64,000 bases of DNA from CAWGGS01 sp963822095 (GTDB lineage Bacteria; Desulfobacterota; Desulfobulbia; Desulfobulbales; Desulfocapsaceae). The notes under the pieces are model-generated. The model saw only the letters and a list, made by a program, of their open reading frames with translations, was not told the origin of the DNA and searched no databases. Shown piece by piece: positions 8,099 through 15,933 of this stretch (position 1 is its first letter; the number at the start of each line of letters is the position of its first letter). Made by a program: the position numbers and the translations under genes. The DNA lies in contig CAWGGS010000049.1 in assembly GCA_963822095.1 (NCBI GenBank), positions 1-64,000 of the forward strand. Direction: 5' to 3'.

Positions 8099-10006
8099 AT
8101 GTCGACAAACACATATGATGTTGCCGTAATCGGGGCCGGACACGCCGGTTGCGAGGCAGCTCTTGCAGCGGCCAGAATGGGCATGAAGACAGTTGTGGCG
8201 GTCATCAATGCCGACACCATTGGAGCCATGTCCTGTAATCCGGCAATCGGCGGTCTTGCCAAAGGCCATCTGGTACGGGAAATAGATGCCCTGGGGGGAG
8301 AAATGGCTGTCAATATCGATGCCACCTCCATCCAGTTTCGCCGTCTAAACACCAGCAAAGGCCCGGCAGTGCGCTCCTCCCGGGCCCAGGCGGACAGGCT
8401 TCTCTATCGCCTGCGGATGAAATCGGTTCTGGAAAACCAGGAAAATCTCACCATCAAACAGGCCATTGTTGATTCCATCCTCGTTAAAAACGGACGAGTT
8501 GCCGGCATCCGGACCTCCCTGGATGAGACCATAAACGTCCGAGCAGTCGTGGTTGCCACCGGCACCTTTTTAAACGGCTTAATCCATATCGGTCTCAAAC
8601 ACTTTCCAGCCGGCAGGATGGGAGATGCACCATCGATGAAACTTGCCGACTGGTTCAAAGAAATGGGTTTTCTCGTTGGACGCCTCAAGACTGGAACCGT
8701 CCCCAGGCTCCATGCTCACTCGATAGATTATTCAGGGCTTGAGGCACAGTACAGCGACCAGCCGCCTAGCCATTTCTCCTTTGCCGGCCGGGGTGACTAT
8801 ACGCTCCCTCAGCGTCCCTGCCATATCACCTACACCAATGAAAAAACCCATGGGATTATCCGAAACGGAATCGGCCAGTCTCCCCTGTATGCCGGAATCA
8901 TAGAGGGGATAGGGGCCAGGTATTGCCCGTCCATTGAAGACAAGGTGATGCGGTTTCCTGAGAAAAATCGCCATCAGATCTTTCTCGAACCGGAAGGACT
9001 CGATACCGTGGAGGTCTATCCCAACGGCCTGCCGACCAGCCTGCCTCTTGCTACCCAAAAGGAGATGCTGCAGAGTATCAAAGGACTTGAAAATGTCGAA
9101 ATTATCCGTCCCGGCTATGCCATAGAATATGACTTCGTCGATCCGCTGGAACTTCATCCGTCCCTTTGTACCAAACGTCTGGAAGGTCTTTACCTGGCAG
9201 GGCAGATTAACGGCACCTCCGGCTATGAAGAGGCCGCAGCGCAAGGACTGATCGCCGCCATCAACGCGACACGGTATATCCAGGAAAAAGAGCCACTTAT
9301 CCTGGATCGATCCCAGGCCTATACCGGGGTTCTCATTGACGATCTTGTCACCTGTGGCACCAAGGAACCTTACCGCCTCTTCACATCACGAGCCGAATAC
9401 CGACTGCTGTTAAGAGAAGATAATGCCGACGCCAGGCTGAGTCGAATAGGATACGAAATCGGTCTCTTGAGCGAGGAAAAATTCAAGAGTTTCCAGGTCA
9501 AGGAAGAGGCTATCGCCCAGGGAAATGCATTGCTCAACGCAATCACCCTAAGGCCAGTCGCGGAGACGAACGCCGCCTTGGCCAGGCTGGGAAGTGCTGA
9601 GCTGAAGCGGAAGTCTTCCCTCGCTGACATCCTGCGCCGCCCTGAAATGAGCATTGATACTCTGGCAAAACTTCCACTTACCGGAGAAGAGGTTGAAGCG
9701 GTCCAGACCCTTGGCTCCTCCCCTGTGCGGGACGAGGTCCAATTACAGGTCAAATTTTCAGGTTATATTCAGCGACAGGATGAACAGGTGCGGCGATTCA
9801 AGAAGATGGAATCGGTCACGCTCCCGGAAGACATGGAATACAAGGGACTGTCAGGTCTCAGCAATGAGGTGGTTGAAAAGCTCACCCGGGTCCGCCCGAG
9901 ATCCCTTGGCCAGGCTTCAAGGATCTCGGGGGTCACTCCGGCTGCTATTTCCGTGCTTCAGGTCCACCTTAGAAAACTCAAAGAGCAAGGAAAGAAAATG
10001 CCATGA
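8099..10006 (+). CDS. mnmG: tRNA uridine-5-carboxymethylaminomethyl modification enzyme MnmG
   Basis: 635 residues, typical of the long MnmG form. It is the FAD-dependent partner of MnmE. The dinucleotide-binding motif GAGHAGCEAALAAARMG starts at residue 12. Further family marks are MSCNPAIGGLAKGHLVREIDALGGEM, KTGTVPRL and the C-terminal helical domain that contacts MnmE and tRNA (from about residue 550). The ATG at 8099 gives the expected N-terminus. Its stop overlaps the start of lgt by 4 bp (ATGA), so the two are translationally coupled. Confidence 0.97.
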   Translation: MSTNTYDVAVIGAGHAGCEAALAAARMGMKTVVAVINADTIGAMSCNPAIGGLAKGHLVREIDALGGEMAVNIDATSIQFRRLNTSKGPAVRSSRAQADRLLYRLRMKSVLENQENLTIKQAIVDSILVKNGRVAGIRTSLDETINVRAVVVATGTFLNGLIHIGLKHFPAGRMGDAPSMKLADWFKEMGFLVGRLKTGTVPRLHAHSIDYSGLEAQYSDQPPSHFSFAGRGDYTLPQRPCHITYTNEKTHGIIRNGIGQSPLYAGIIEGIGARYCPSIEDKVMRFPEKNRHQIFLEPEGLDTVEVYPNGLPTSLPLATQKEMLQSIKGLENVEIIRPGYAIEYDFVDPLELHPSLCTKRLEGLYLAGQINGTSGYEEAAAQGLIAAINATRYIQEKEPLILDRSQAYTGVLIDDLVTCGTKEPYRLFTSRAEYRLLLREDNADARLSRIGYEIGLLSEEKFKSFQVKEEAIAQGNALLNAITLRPVAETNAALARLGSAELKRKSSLADILRRPEMSIDTLAKLPLTGEEVEAVQTLGSSPVRDEVQLQVKFSGYIQRQDEQVRRFKKMESVTLPEDMEYKGLSGLSNEVVEKLTRVRPRSLGQASRISGVTPAAISVLQVHLRKLKEQGKKMP

Positions 10007-10809
10007 TTGCCTACCCAACCATCAGTCCGGTTATTTTCCATATTGGACCACTGCAGGTTCGCTGGTATGGCCTCATGTATGTGCTTGGTTTTACGGCAAC
10101 CTACCTTCTGGTCAAAAAACAGGTGGCCAATTTTGGCTTTAAACGGCTCGAGGAGCATTTTGAAAATCTCAATCTGGTCCTGATACTCTGTGTCGTTTTA
10201 GGCGGACGACTTGGCTATGTCCTCTTTTACAATCTCCCCTATTACCTTGCCCATCCTCTCGAAATTCCAGCAACGTGGAACGGAGGCATGTCCTTTCACG
10301 GCGCCTGTATCGCCCTTATTGCAGGAGGCCTGCTATTTTGCCGTCTGAAAAAGATCGATTTCTGGAAAACCGCCGACATCTATGTGGTTACTGTACCGAT
10401 CGGTCTCGGTCTTGGTCGGTTGGGGAATTTCATCAACGGAGAACTCTATGGGCGAGTTACCACCGTACCTTGGGGCATGGTTTTCCCCGGTGGAGGACCA
10501 AACCCGCGCCATCCGTCCCAGCTGTACGAGGCCTTCCTGGAAGGGATAGTACTCTTTATTATCCTTTGGAGCCAAAAACGAAGGCCTTGGTCCAAGAATT
10601 CTCTCTGGCCGCATGGATCATTACTGGCATTGTTTCTCCTCTGCTACGGCATATTCCGCATCCTGGTCGAGTTCGTTCGCCAACCCGACCCCCAGGTAGG
10701 CTTTCTGATAGGCTCTCTTACCATGGGACAACTCCTCAGCAGTCTGATGGTGGTCGGGGGCCCGATTCTCTGGTGGGTCCTGATACGGCACGCAAACAGG
10801 TCCGACTAA
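10003..10809 (+). CDS. lgt: Prolipoprotein diacylglyceryl transferase
   Basis: 268 residues. Lgt moves diacylglycerol from phosphatidylglycerol to the lipobox Cys of prolipoproteins in the inner membrane. About seven membrane helices can be traced. The diagnostic segment GLGRLGNFINGELYGR, the HGACIALIAGG segment and the HPSQLYEA motif are present. It overlaps mnmG by 4 bp. BamD at 61117 would be one substrate. Confidence 0.96.
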   Translation: MIAYPTISPVIFHIGPLQVRWYGLMYVLGFTATYLLVKKQVANFGFKRLEEHFENLNLVLILCVVLGGRLGYVLFYNLPYYLAHPLEIPATWNGGMSFHGACIALIAGGLLFCRLKKIDFWKTADIYVVTVPIGLGLGRLGNFINGELYGRVTTVPWGMVFPGGGPNPRHPSQLYEAFLEGIVLFIILWSQKRRPWSKNSLWPHGSLLALFLLCYGIFRILVEFVRQPDPQVGFLIGSLTMGQLLSSLMVVGGPILWWVLIRHANRSD

Positions 10810-10810
10810 C

Positions 10811-11062
10811 CTGGATATTTCATGAAAAATTTGTTTGGAATTGAATGTATTATGTGGATATAAAGAGGTAACCTCATAAAATTCAAGCATGCACCGAGTA
10901 CAATTTGTACCTGAACAAAAACAGTCAACGGTACATTTTTCCACCCTTCGGGAGAGTCGATCCGATCCGCTATCCCGCGTCGCTTGTGCGGTTCACATAC
11001 TTCAGTAGAGTGAACCGCACGTCTCCAAGGCTTGCAACCGCCTCGACTCTTGAAATATCCAG
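10811..11062. repeat. 252-bp intergenic stretch bounded by a perfect 12-bp inverted repeat
   Basis: CTGGATATTTCA at 10811-10822 is the exact reverse complement of TGAAATATCCAG at 11051-11062. Inside lies a second perfect inverted repeat, GTGCGGTTCAC (10986-10996) and GTGAACCGCAC (11010-11020). There is no gene inside. It directly follows the lgt stop. The terminal repeats suggest a miniature element, or part of a folded 3' trailer; only this copy was found. The remainder up to 11201 holds no gene that I can support. Confidence 0.5.
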
Positions 11063-11201
11063 ACTAAGGGGTTGTTTTTTTAGAGACTTTGATATAAAAA
11101 TCAGCACGTTTTACCTGGGCATAGGCGCCGGGCTCCGAAAGTGGGTTTGCCCTTCTCTCTCTTATTCGAACGCCGGAACCAATGGGGAGGGGAGAGAGAC
11201 C

Positions 11202-11906
11202 TTATTTCTTTTGTGGGATTTGCTCGAAATACCATCCCATCGGATCGATCAATTCAAAACCGAGTTCCATCAATCTTTTCTTTACATTCATCACATTATT
11301 GGTGAATAAATACGGAAATATCGCCCTCTTGTTTTTATCCCAGTACCTTGCAACCAGAACACTTCCAAGAGAGATCCTCTCCTCGGTTATGACGTCGATA
11401 ATTTTTTTCATCTGTCCCGGCTTTTCTTCGGCAAGAATGCACAGCAGTGTCCCCGGCTCCCCTATTCCCAATACATTTACAAACGAAGCAAGAAGATCCC
11501 GGGTTGACAAAATCCCCTTGAGATACCCGTCCTCGTCAACAACGGGGAGCGCCCCTACTTTCTTTTTCTGGATGACCATCAAGGTATCCTGAATTGTAAA
11601 ATATAGGGGAATGACCAGGGGATCCTTGGTGATTATTTCAGAAATGAAATGGTCAAGCACCTTCTCCAAGGTCTTTTCATAGGCCGCCTTATCGAGCAAT
11701 ATGGACGGCATTGCATCCCGCATATCCCGGTCCGTGAGGATGCCGACCAATTTCCCGGCAGTATCAACTACCGGCAAGTGCCTGATACCGTTTTGCTGCA
11801 TCAAATCCCTTGCTTCACCAATTTTTGCATCAGGTCCAATCGTGACTAAATCCTTTGCCATTATCTGGCTGATGAACATATGATGCTCATGTTTTTGTGA
11901 TCCCAT
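11202..11906 (-). CDS. CBS domain protein with ACT-like C-terminus (AcuB-like)
   Basis: 234 residues. Two CBS motifs fill the first 150 residues (ISQIMAKDLVTIGPDAKI...VGILTDRD, and ISEIITKDPLVIPLYFTI...LKGILSTRDLL), so a tandem CBS pair that probably binds an adenine nucleotide. Residues about 155-225 (GTLLCILAEEKPGQMKKIID) resemble an ACT domain. This CBS-CBS-ACT order is that of AcuB of Bacillus. The next gene upstream is AcuC-like and acs is nearby, which supports the comparison. I kept the ATG at 11906, which has GAGGG upstream; an ATG at 11879 is the alternative. The exact role of AcuB is not established. Confidence 0.8.
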   Translation of the reverse strand: MGSQKHEHHMFISQIMAKDLVTIGPDAKIGEARDLMQQNGIRHLPVVDTAGKLVGILTDRDMRDAMPSILLDKAAYEKTLEKVLDHFISEIITKDPLVIPLYFTIQDTLMVIQKKKVGALPVVDEDGYLKGILSTRDLLASFVNVLGIGEPGTLLCILAEEKPGQMKKIIDVITEERISLGSVLVARYWDKNKRAIFPYLFTNNVMNVKKRLMELGFELIDPMGWYFEQIPQKK

Positions 11907-11965
11907 ATTATAAAGACCCTCTTTTCGAATAGTTGTTTGATTTTTTCCTTGTAGGATCGTAAGAA

Positions 11966-12916
11966 TCAGATTCCCAGCAATTTTCGAATATGGTTTTCAA
12001 CCAGAATCGGCAGAATATCCAGGTTGTACCCCCCTTCCAGGATTGATACCAGTCTGCCCCCGGTATGCTTTTCTGCAACCTTCAGTATTTCATCGGTTAT
12101 AAAATCATACCCCTCGGTGGTAAGATTGACGTTGGACATCAAGTCACTTTCATGGGCATCAAATCCTGCCGACACCAGAAGCATCTCCGGCCCAAAGGCA
12201 TCTATTGCCGGGACCATATCCCTGAGAATCATCTTCTTATACTCTTCATCGCCTCTTCCCGGAAGAACAGGAGAATTCAGGGTATAGCCGTTCCCTCCCC
12301 CTTTTCCTGTGTCGAATTCCCGGCCGGTCCCCGGATAGGCAAAAGATGGGTGTTCGTGAATCGAGTAGTAATATACCGAGGGGTCATTTTCAAAGGAATG
12401 TTGCGTTCCATTCCCGTGGTGAACGTCGAAATCAATAATAGCGACACGCTCAATCTCCCATTTTCGTTGAAGGTATTTCGCGGCAATGGCAATATTGTTG
12501 AAATAACAAAATCCCATCGCGTGATCCACCTCGGCGTGATGCCCCGGAGGACGAACCGCGCAGAATGCATTGTCTATGGCGCCATTCATCATCTCATCAA
12601 TGGTTCGCAGGATTCCCCCAACTGCAAGGAGAGCAATTTCATACGTATCCCTGCAAACAGAGTTATCCTGGTGATCAAAATCAGGAAACCCCATGATACA
12701 AGCCTCTTCGAAGCGCATGATATACTGAATCTTATGAACCGCTTCAATCCATCTCTGATTAGCAGGCTCCGCGGTAATCAGCTTCAGTTTTTCAAGAATG
12801 CCTGTTGCCGCAAGGTGTCTCTGTATTGCAACGAGTCTTGCGGGTGATTCCGGATGCCCTTCGAATGTAACATGCAGAAGGTATCTGTCGTCATATAAGA
12901 ATCCCGTATTTTTCAT
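11966..12916 (-). CDS. Histone deacetylase family protein (AcuC-like)
   Basis: 316 residues covering the whole zinc-dependent arginase/deacetylase fold. The catalytic elements are all there: RPPGHHAEVDHAMGFCYFNN with the His-His pair, DFDVHHGNGTQ and SAGFDAH supplying the zinc ligands, and GGRLVSILEGGYN near the end. In Bacillus, AcuC removes the acetyl group from the catalytic lysine of acetyl-CoA synthetase; acs is the next gene on the other strand. Other members act on polyamines, so the substrate is inferred from context only. The CBS/ACT gene follows after 59 bp on the same strand, probably as one operon. Confidence 0.87.
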   Translation of the reverse strand: MKNTGFLYDDRYLLHVTFEGHPESPARLVAIQRHLAATGILEKLKLITAEPANQRWIEAVHKIQYIMRFEEACIMGFPDFDHQDNSVCRDTYEIALLAVGGILRTIDEMMNGAIDNAFCAVRPPGHHAEVDHAMGFCYFNNIAIAAKYLQRKWEIERVAIIDFDVHHGNGTQHSFENDPSVYYYSIHEHPSFAYPGTGREFDTGKGGGNGYTLNSPVLPGRGDEEYKKMILRDMVPAIDAFGPEMLLVSAGFDAHESDLMSNVNLTTEGYDFITDEILKVAEKHTGGRLVSILEGGYNLDILPILVENHIRKLLGI

Positions 12917-13159
12917 AAATCGTGCCCTGAGTCGCAGATGACCATTGCCGGAAAGCGTTATCCAAGGTCTTGGTCTTCAGTAAAACACCTCCCTGAATTT
13001 CCCTTTTACCGGATAAATCAAAAAGGTGGTATTTTATAGAGTTATTCGCTGTCTCAATAAGCTGTTTTAGAATTGTAGTTTACCAGGGAGCAATGTGCAA
13101 CCCTCTCGTCATCTCCATTTAAAAAAGAAGAGAGATTGGTGGGGCTTAGATCAAATCTT

Positions 13160-13323
13160 GATGGACTCTGGAAAAAACCCGATCTCCGTCGTTGTAGATC
13201 TGAAACGGCAATTAGCCGTACCACAGGTACTGTCGAATCACCGTTTCAGATGCTACGCCTAGCATATCGAGCTTTTTCCAGAGTCCATCTCGGCAACTCC
13301 GATGACTTTTTACGAAAGCATCA
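13160..13323. repeat. Palindromic dispersed repeat, copy B
   Basis: Second copy of the element at 2625-2785, same orientation. The outer arms are perfect: GATGGACTCTGGAAAAA (13160-13176) against TTTTTCCAGAGTCCATC (13273-13289). The inner stem pairs GTAGATCTGAAACGG with CCGTTTCAGATGCTAC. Relative to copy A the 5' arm changes AGCT to ATCT while the 3' arm changes AGCT to AGAT, which keeps pairing. It lies in the 908-bp spacer between acuC-like and acs and contains no frame. Confidence 0.88.
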
Positions 13324-13352
13324 ATCTTGGACTATATCACAACGGGTTCTCG

Positions 13353-13507
13353 ACCTCTTGCAAAATAGTCCTTCCACCCAACCTCCGCGTTTTGCTCAAA
13401 ATTTTTTCCTCGCAATATGTAGCATATGCCCGTGGTGAAATTTTCGCCATACCTCGGAGTCTGCGTGTACCTGATTTTGAACGAAAATCCTCATTTTGCA
13501 AGGGGCT
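13353..13507. repeat. Possible miniature element flanked by CTTGCAAAAT inverted repeats
   Basis: ACCTCTTGCAAAAT (13353-13366) faces ATTTTGCAAGGGGCT (13493-13507); ten central bases are perfect complements. The enclosed 126 bp have no credible frame. It starts 30 bp after repeat B and so forms a patch of two adjoining palindromic units in the acs upstream region. Only one copy is in the window. Confidence 0.4.
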
Positions 13508-13621
13508 CTCTTATAAAAAAAACAATCTCTTCTATTTTGGGACTATCCTTTCGATGAAGAATCGGATAAGGTTGAACTTTCCTCATTATCCATCAATTCG
13601 TCTTAATCACAAGTCAAAACT

Positions 13622-13669
13622 AATTGCAATACATTTGCAATTATGTTACGGAGAAGTGATGTAATCACT
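13622..13669 (+). promoter_or_regulatory. Two palindromes upstream of acs, candidate operators
   Basis: AATTGCAA-tacat-TTGCAATT (13622-13642) is a perfect 8-bp inverted repeat with a 5-bp spacer. Thirteen bases further, AGTGAT-gta-ATCACT (13655-13669) is a perfect 6-bp inverted repeat with a 3-bp spacer. Both lie 155-205 bp before the acs start codon, in a region otherwise free of genes. Which regulator would bind is unknown; the second resembles CRP/FNR-type half-sites but with different spacing. Confidence 0.45.
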
Positions 13670-13824
13670 ACCATTGACCCTTTTTTAGCGCGCCCTAAAA
13701 CAAGGGACTTATCACCTTTATGGCCGGCAAATCGGCACAACAAAAAAGGAGGGGAACACACGGCACCATCGGAAACTGTTTTGAAGTCAATTTCTTAACC
13801 AGATTCATGAAAGGAGCACGACTT

Positions 13825-15858
13825 ATGAGTAAAGAGAAAGAAGTTATCGAAACATCAGAAGCTCAGATCGCGGTACACTGGCAAGAAGAAGAATATTTTT
13901 ATCCATCCACGAAATTTATCGGCCAAGCAAACCTCACCGACCCCGCCGTTTTTGATCGCTTCAGCCTTGATAACTTTCCTGATTGTTTTATAGAGTTTGC
14001 TGAGATGCTTACTTGGTATAAACAATGGGATCAAGTTCTTGATACAAGTGATGCACCATGTTGGAAATGGTTTAAAGGCGGACTGATCAATGTAAGTTAC
14101 AACTGCATTGACCGTCATCTGGCAAAAAACAAAAATAAAACCGCCATACATTTTGTCCCTGAACTGGAAGAAGAAGCCGTCCAGCACGTGACCTATCAGG
14201 AGCTGTATGTTCGTGTCAATGAATTTGCCACATTATTAAAAGAAACAGCCGGCCTCAAACGTGGAGACCGGGTCACCATCCATATGCCGATGTCCGCAGA
14301 CCTGGCCGTCTCCATGCTGGCCTGCGCCCGAATCGGTGTCATCCACTCTGTCGTATTCGGAGGCTTCTCCGCCAGCGCCTGTGCCGACAGGATTGTCGAT
14401 TCCCAGAGTCGAGTACTGCTGACCATGGACGGCTACTACCGTGGCGGAAAGCTGCTTGACCATAAGAGCGTCGATGATGAAGCATGCCAGATTGCATTGG
14501 ATCAAGGTCAAAAAGTCGACAAACTTCTTATCTGGCAGCGTCATCCCGGCAAAGTCTCCACACCTGCTGCACTGGTGGAAGGCCGTGATATTATAGTCAA
14601 CGACGAGTTGAAAAAATACTACGGCGCCCGCGTCGAGCCGGAAAAGATGCTGGCCGAAGATCCGCTCTTCCTGATGTATACCAGCGGTACAACCGGAAAA
14701 CCGAAGGGCTGCCAGCACAGCACCGGCGGCTATCTGGCCTATGTTACCGCCATGTCGAAATACATCCAGGACATCCATCCTGAGGACGTCTACTGGTGTA
14801 TGGCCGATATCGGCTGGATCACCGGCCATTCCTTCATCGTTTACGGACCGTTGGCACTCTGTGCTTCCTCCGTTATCTATGAAGGTGTCCCGACCTATCC
14901 GGATGCAGGAAGATGCTGGAGAATCGCCCAGAATCTCGACGTCAATATCTTCCACACCGCACCAACTGCAATCCGTGCTCTAAGGAAAGTCGGCCCGGAT
15001 GAGCCTGCCAAATATACCTATCACTTCAAGCACATGACCACGGTCGGCGAGCCCATCGAGCCTATCGTCTGGAAATGGTACCAAAAAGAAGTCGGCAAAG
15101 GCGAAGCAGCAATCGTCGACACCTGGTGGCAGACAGAGACCGGCGGATTCCTCTGCAGCACGGTTCCGGGTATCGACCCGATGAAACCAGGCAGTTGCGG
15201 CAAGGGTGTTCCCGGTATCCATCCGGTTATCCTGGATGAGGATGGAAAGGAGCTTCCGGCAGGATGCGGACAGGCAGGAAACATATGTATCAAGAACCCT
15301 TGGCCAGGTGGTTTCATGACCATCTGGGGTGATCGTGACAGGTTCGTCAAAAATTACTATGAACGCTATTGCACAAACCCGGATAGTAAAGACTGGCGCG
15401 ACTGGCCATACCTGACCGGTGACGCCGCTGTACAAGCACCGGACGGATACTTCCGTATCCTGGGCCGAATCGATGATGTTATTAACGTTTCCGGCCATAG
15501 ATTAGGCACCAAGGAGATCGAATCGGCAGCACTGACTGTTATGGAAGTTGCCGAGGCCGCTGTTGTACCGGTTGCCCATGAAGTAAAAGGCAAAGAGCCG
15601 GATGTGTACGTCTCTCTAAAACCTGGGTTTACGGCATCCCCGGAACTTGCACAGAAGGTCAATGACGCGATTATTCATCAGATTGGTAAGATCGCCAAGT
15701 GTCGGAAAGTCTGGATCGTACCCGACATGCCGAAGACCCGTTCCGGCAAGATTATGAGAAGGGTGCTCGGCGCCATCTCAAATAAAGGTGATGTCGGGAA
15801 CGTCATGACCTTGGCCAATCCGGAAGTAGTGGAAGAAATCAAGAAAATGGTCGGCTAA
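13825..15858 (+). CDS. acs: Acetyl-CoA synthetase (AMP-forming)
   Basis: 677 residues from the ATG at 13825, which has AAAGGAG eight bases upstream; a longer frame from 13720 lacks such a site and adds non-family sequence. Acs activates acetate through acetyl-AMP to acetyl-CoA. The adenylate-forming signature YTSGTTGKPKG, the DTWWQTETGG core and GRIDDVINVSGHRLGT hinge are present. The C-terminal PKTRSGKIMRR contains the catalytic lysine (Lys642), the residue acetylated in other Acs proteins. The divergent AcuC-like gene upstream suggests deacetylation control here too. A strong terminator follows. Confidence 0.97.
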   Translation: MSKEKEVIETSEAQIAVHWQEEEYFYPSTKFIGQANLTDPAVFDRFSLDNFPDCFIEFAEMLTWYKQWDQVLDTSDAPCWKWFKGGLINVSYNCIDRHLAKNKNKTAIHFVPELEEEAVQHVTYQELYVRVNEFATLLKETAGLKRGDRVTIHMPMSADLAVSMLACARIGVIHSVVFGGFSASACADRIVDSQSRVLLTMDGYYRGGKLLDHKSVDDEACQIALDQGQKVDKLLIWQRHPGKVSTPAALVEGRDIIVNDELKKYYGARVEPEKMLAEDPLFLMYTSGTTGKPKGCQHSTGGYLAYVTAMSKYIQDIHPEDVYWCMADIGWITGHSFIVYGPLALCASSVIYEGVPTYPDAGRCWRIAQNLDVNIFHTAPTAIRALRKVGPDEPAKYTYHFKHMTTVGEPIEPIVWKWYQKEVGKGEAAIVDTWWQTETGGFLCSTVPGIDPMKPGSCGKGVPGIHPVILDEDGKELPAGCGQAGNICIKNPWPGGFMTIWGDRDRFVKNYYERYCTNPDSKDWRDWPYLTGDAAVQAPDGYFRILGRIDDVINVSGHRLGTKEIESAALTVMEVAEAAVVPVAHEVKGKEPDVYVSLKPGFTASPELAQKVNDAIIHQIGKIAKCRKVWIVPDMPKTRSGKIMRRVLGAISNKGDVGNVMTLANPEVVEEIKKMVG

Positions 15859-15884
15859 TACGTACGAACCAGTCGGTCAACTCA

Positions 15885-15926
15885 AGCCACGGGTGGTCTT
15901 ATACAAGATTACCCGTGGCTTTTTTA
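15885..15926 (+). terminator. Rho-independent terminator after acs
   Basis: AGCCACGGGT (15885-15894) and ACCCGTGGCT (15911-15920) form a perfect 10-bp stem with a 16-nt loop, followed by six T residues. It lies 27 bp after the acs stop and only 8 bp before the ygiQ start codon. Confidence 0.93.
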
Positions 15927-15933
15927 TCCTTTT

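Noticed and set aside
10905..11309. 134-codon plus-strand frame overlapping the CBS gene
   Set aside because: Composition is not protein-like, it spans the inverted-repeat region and runs antisense into a well-supported gene.
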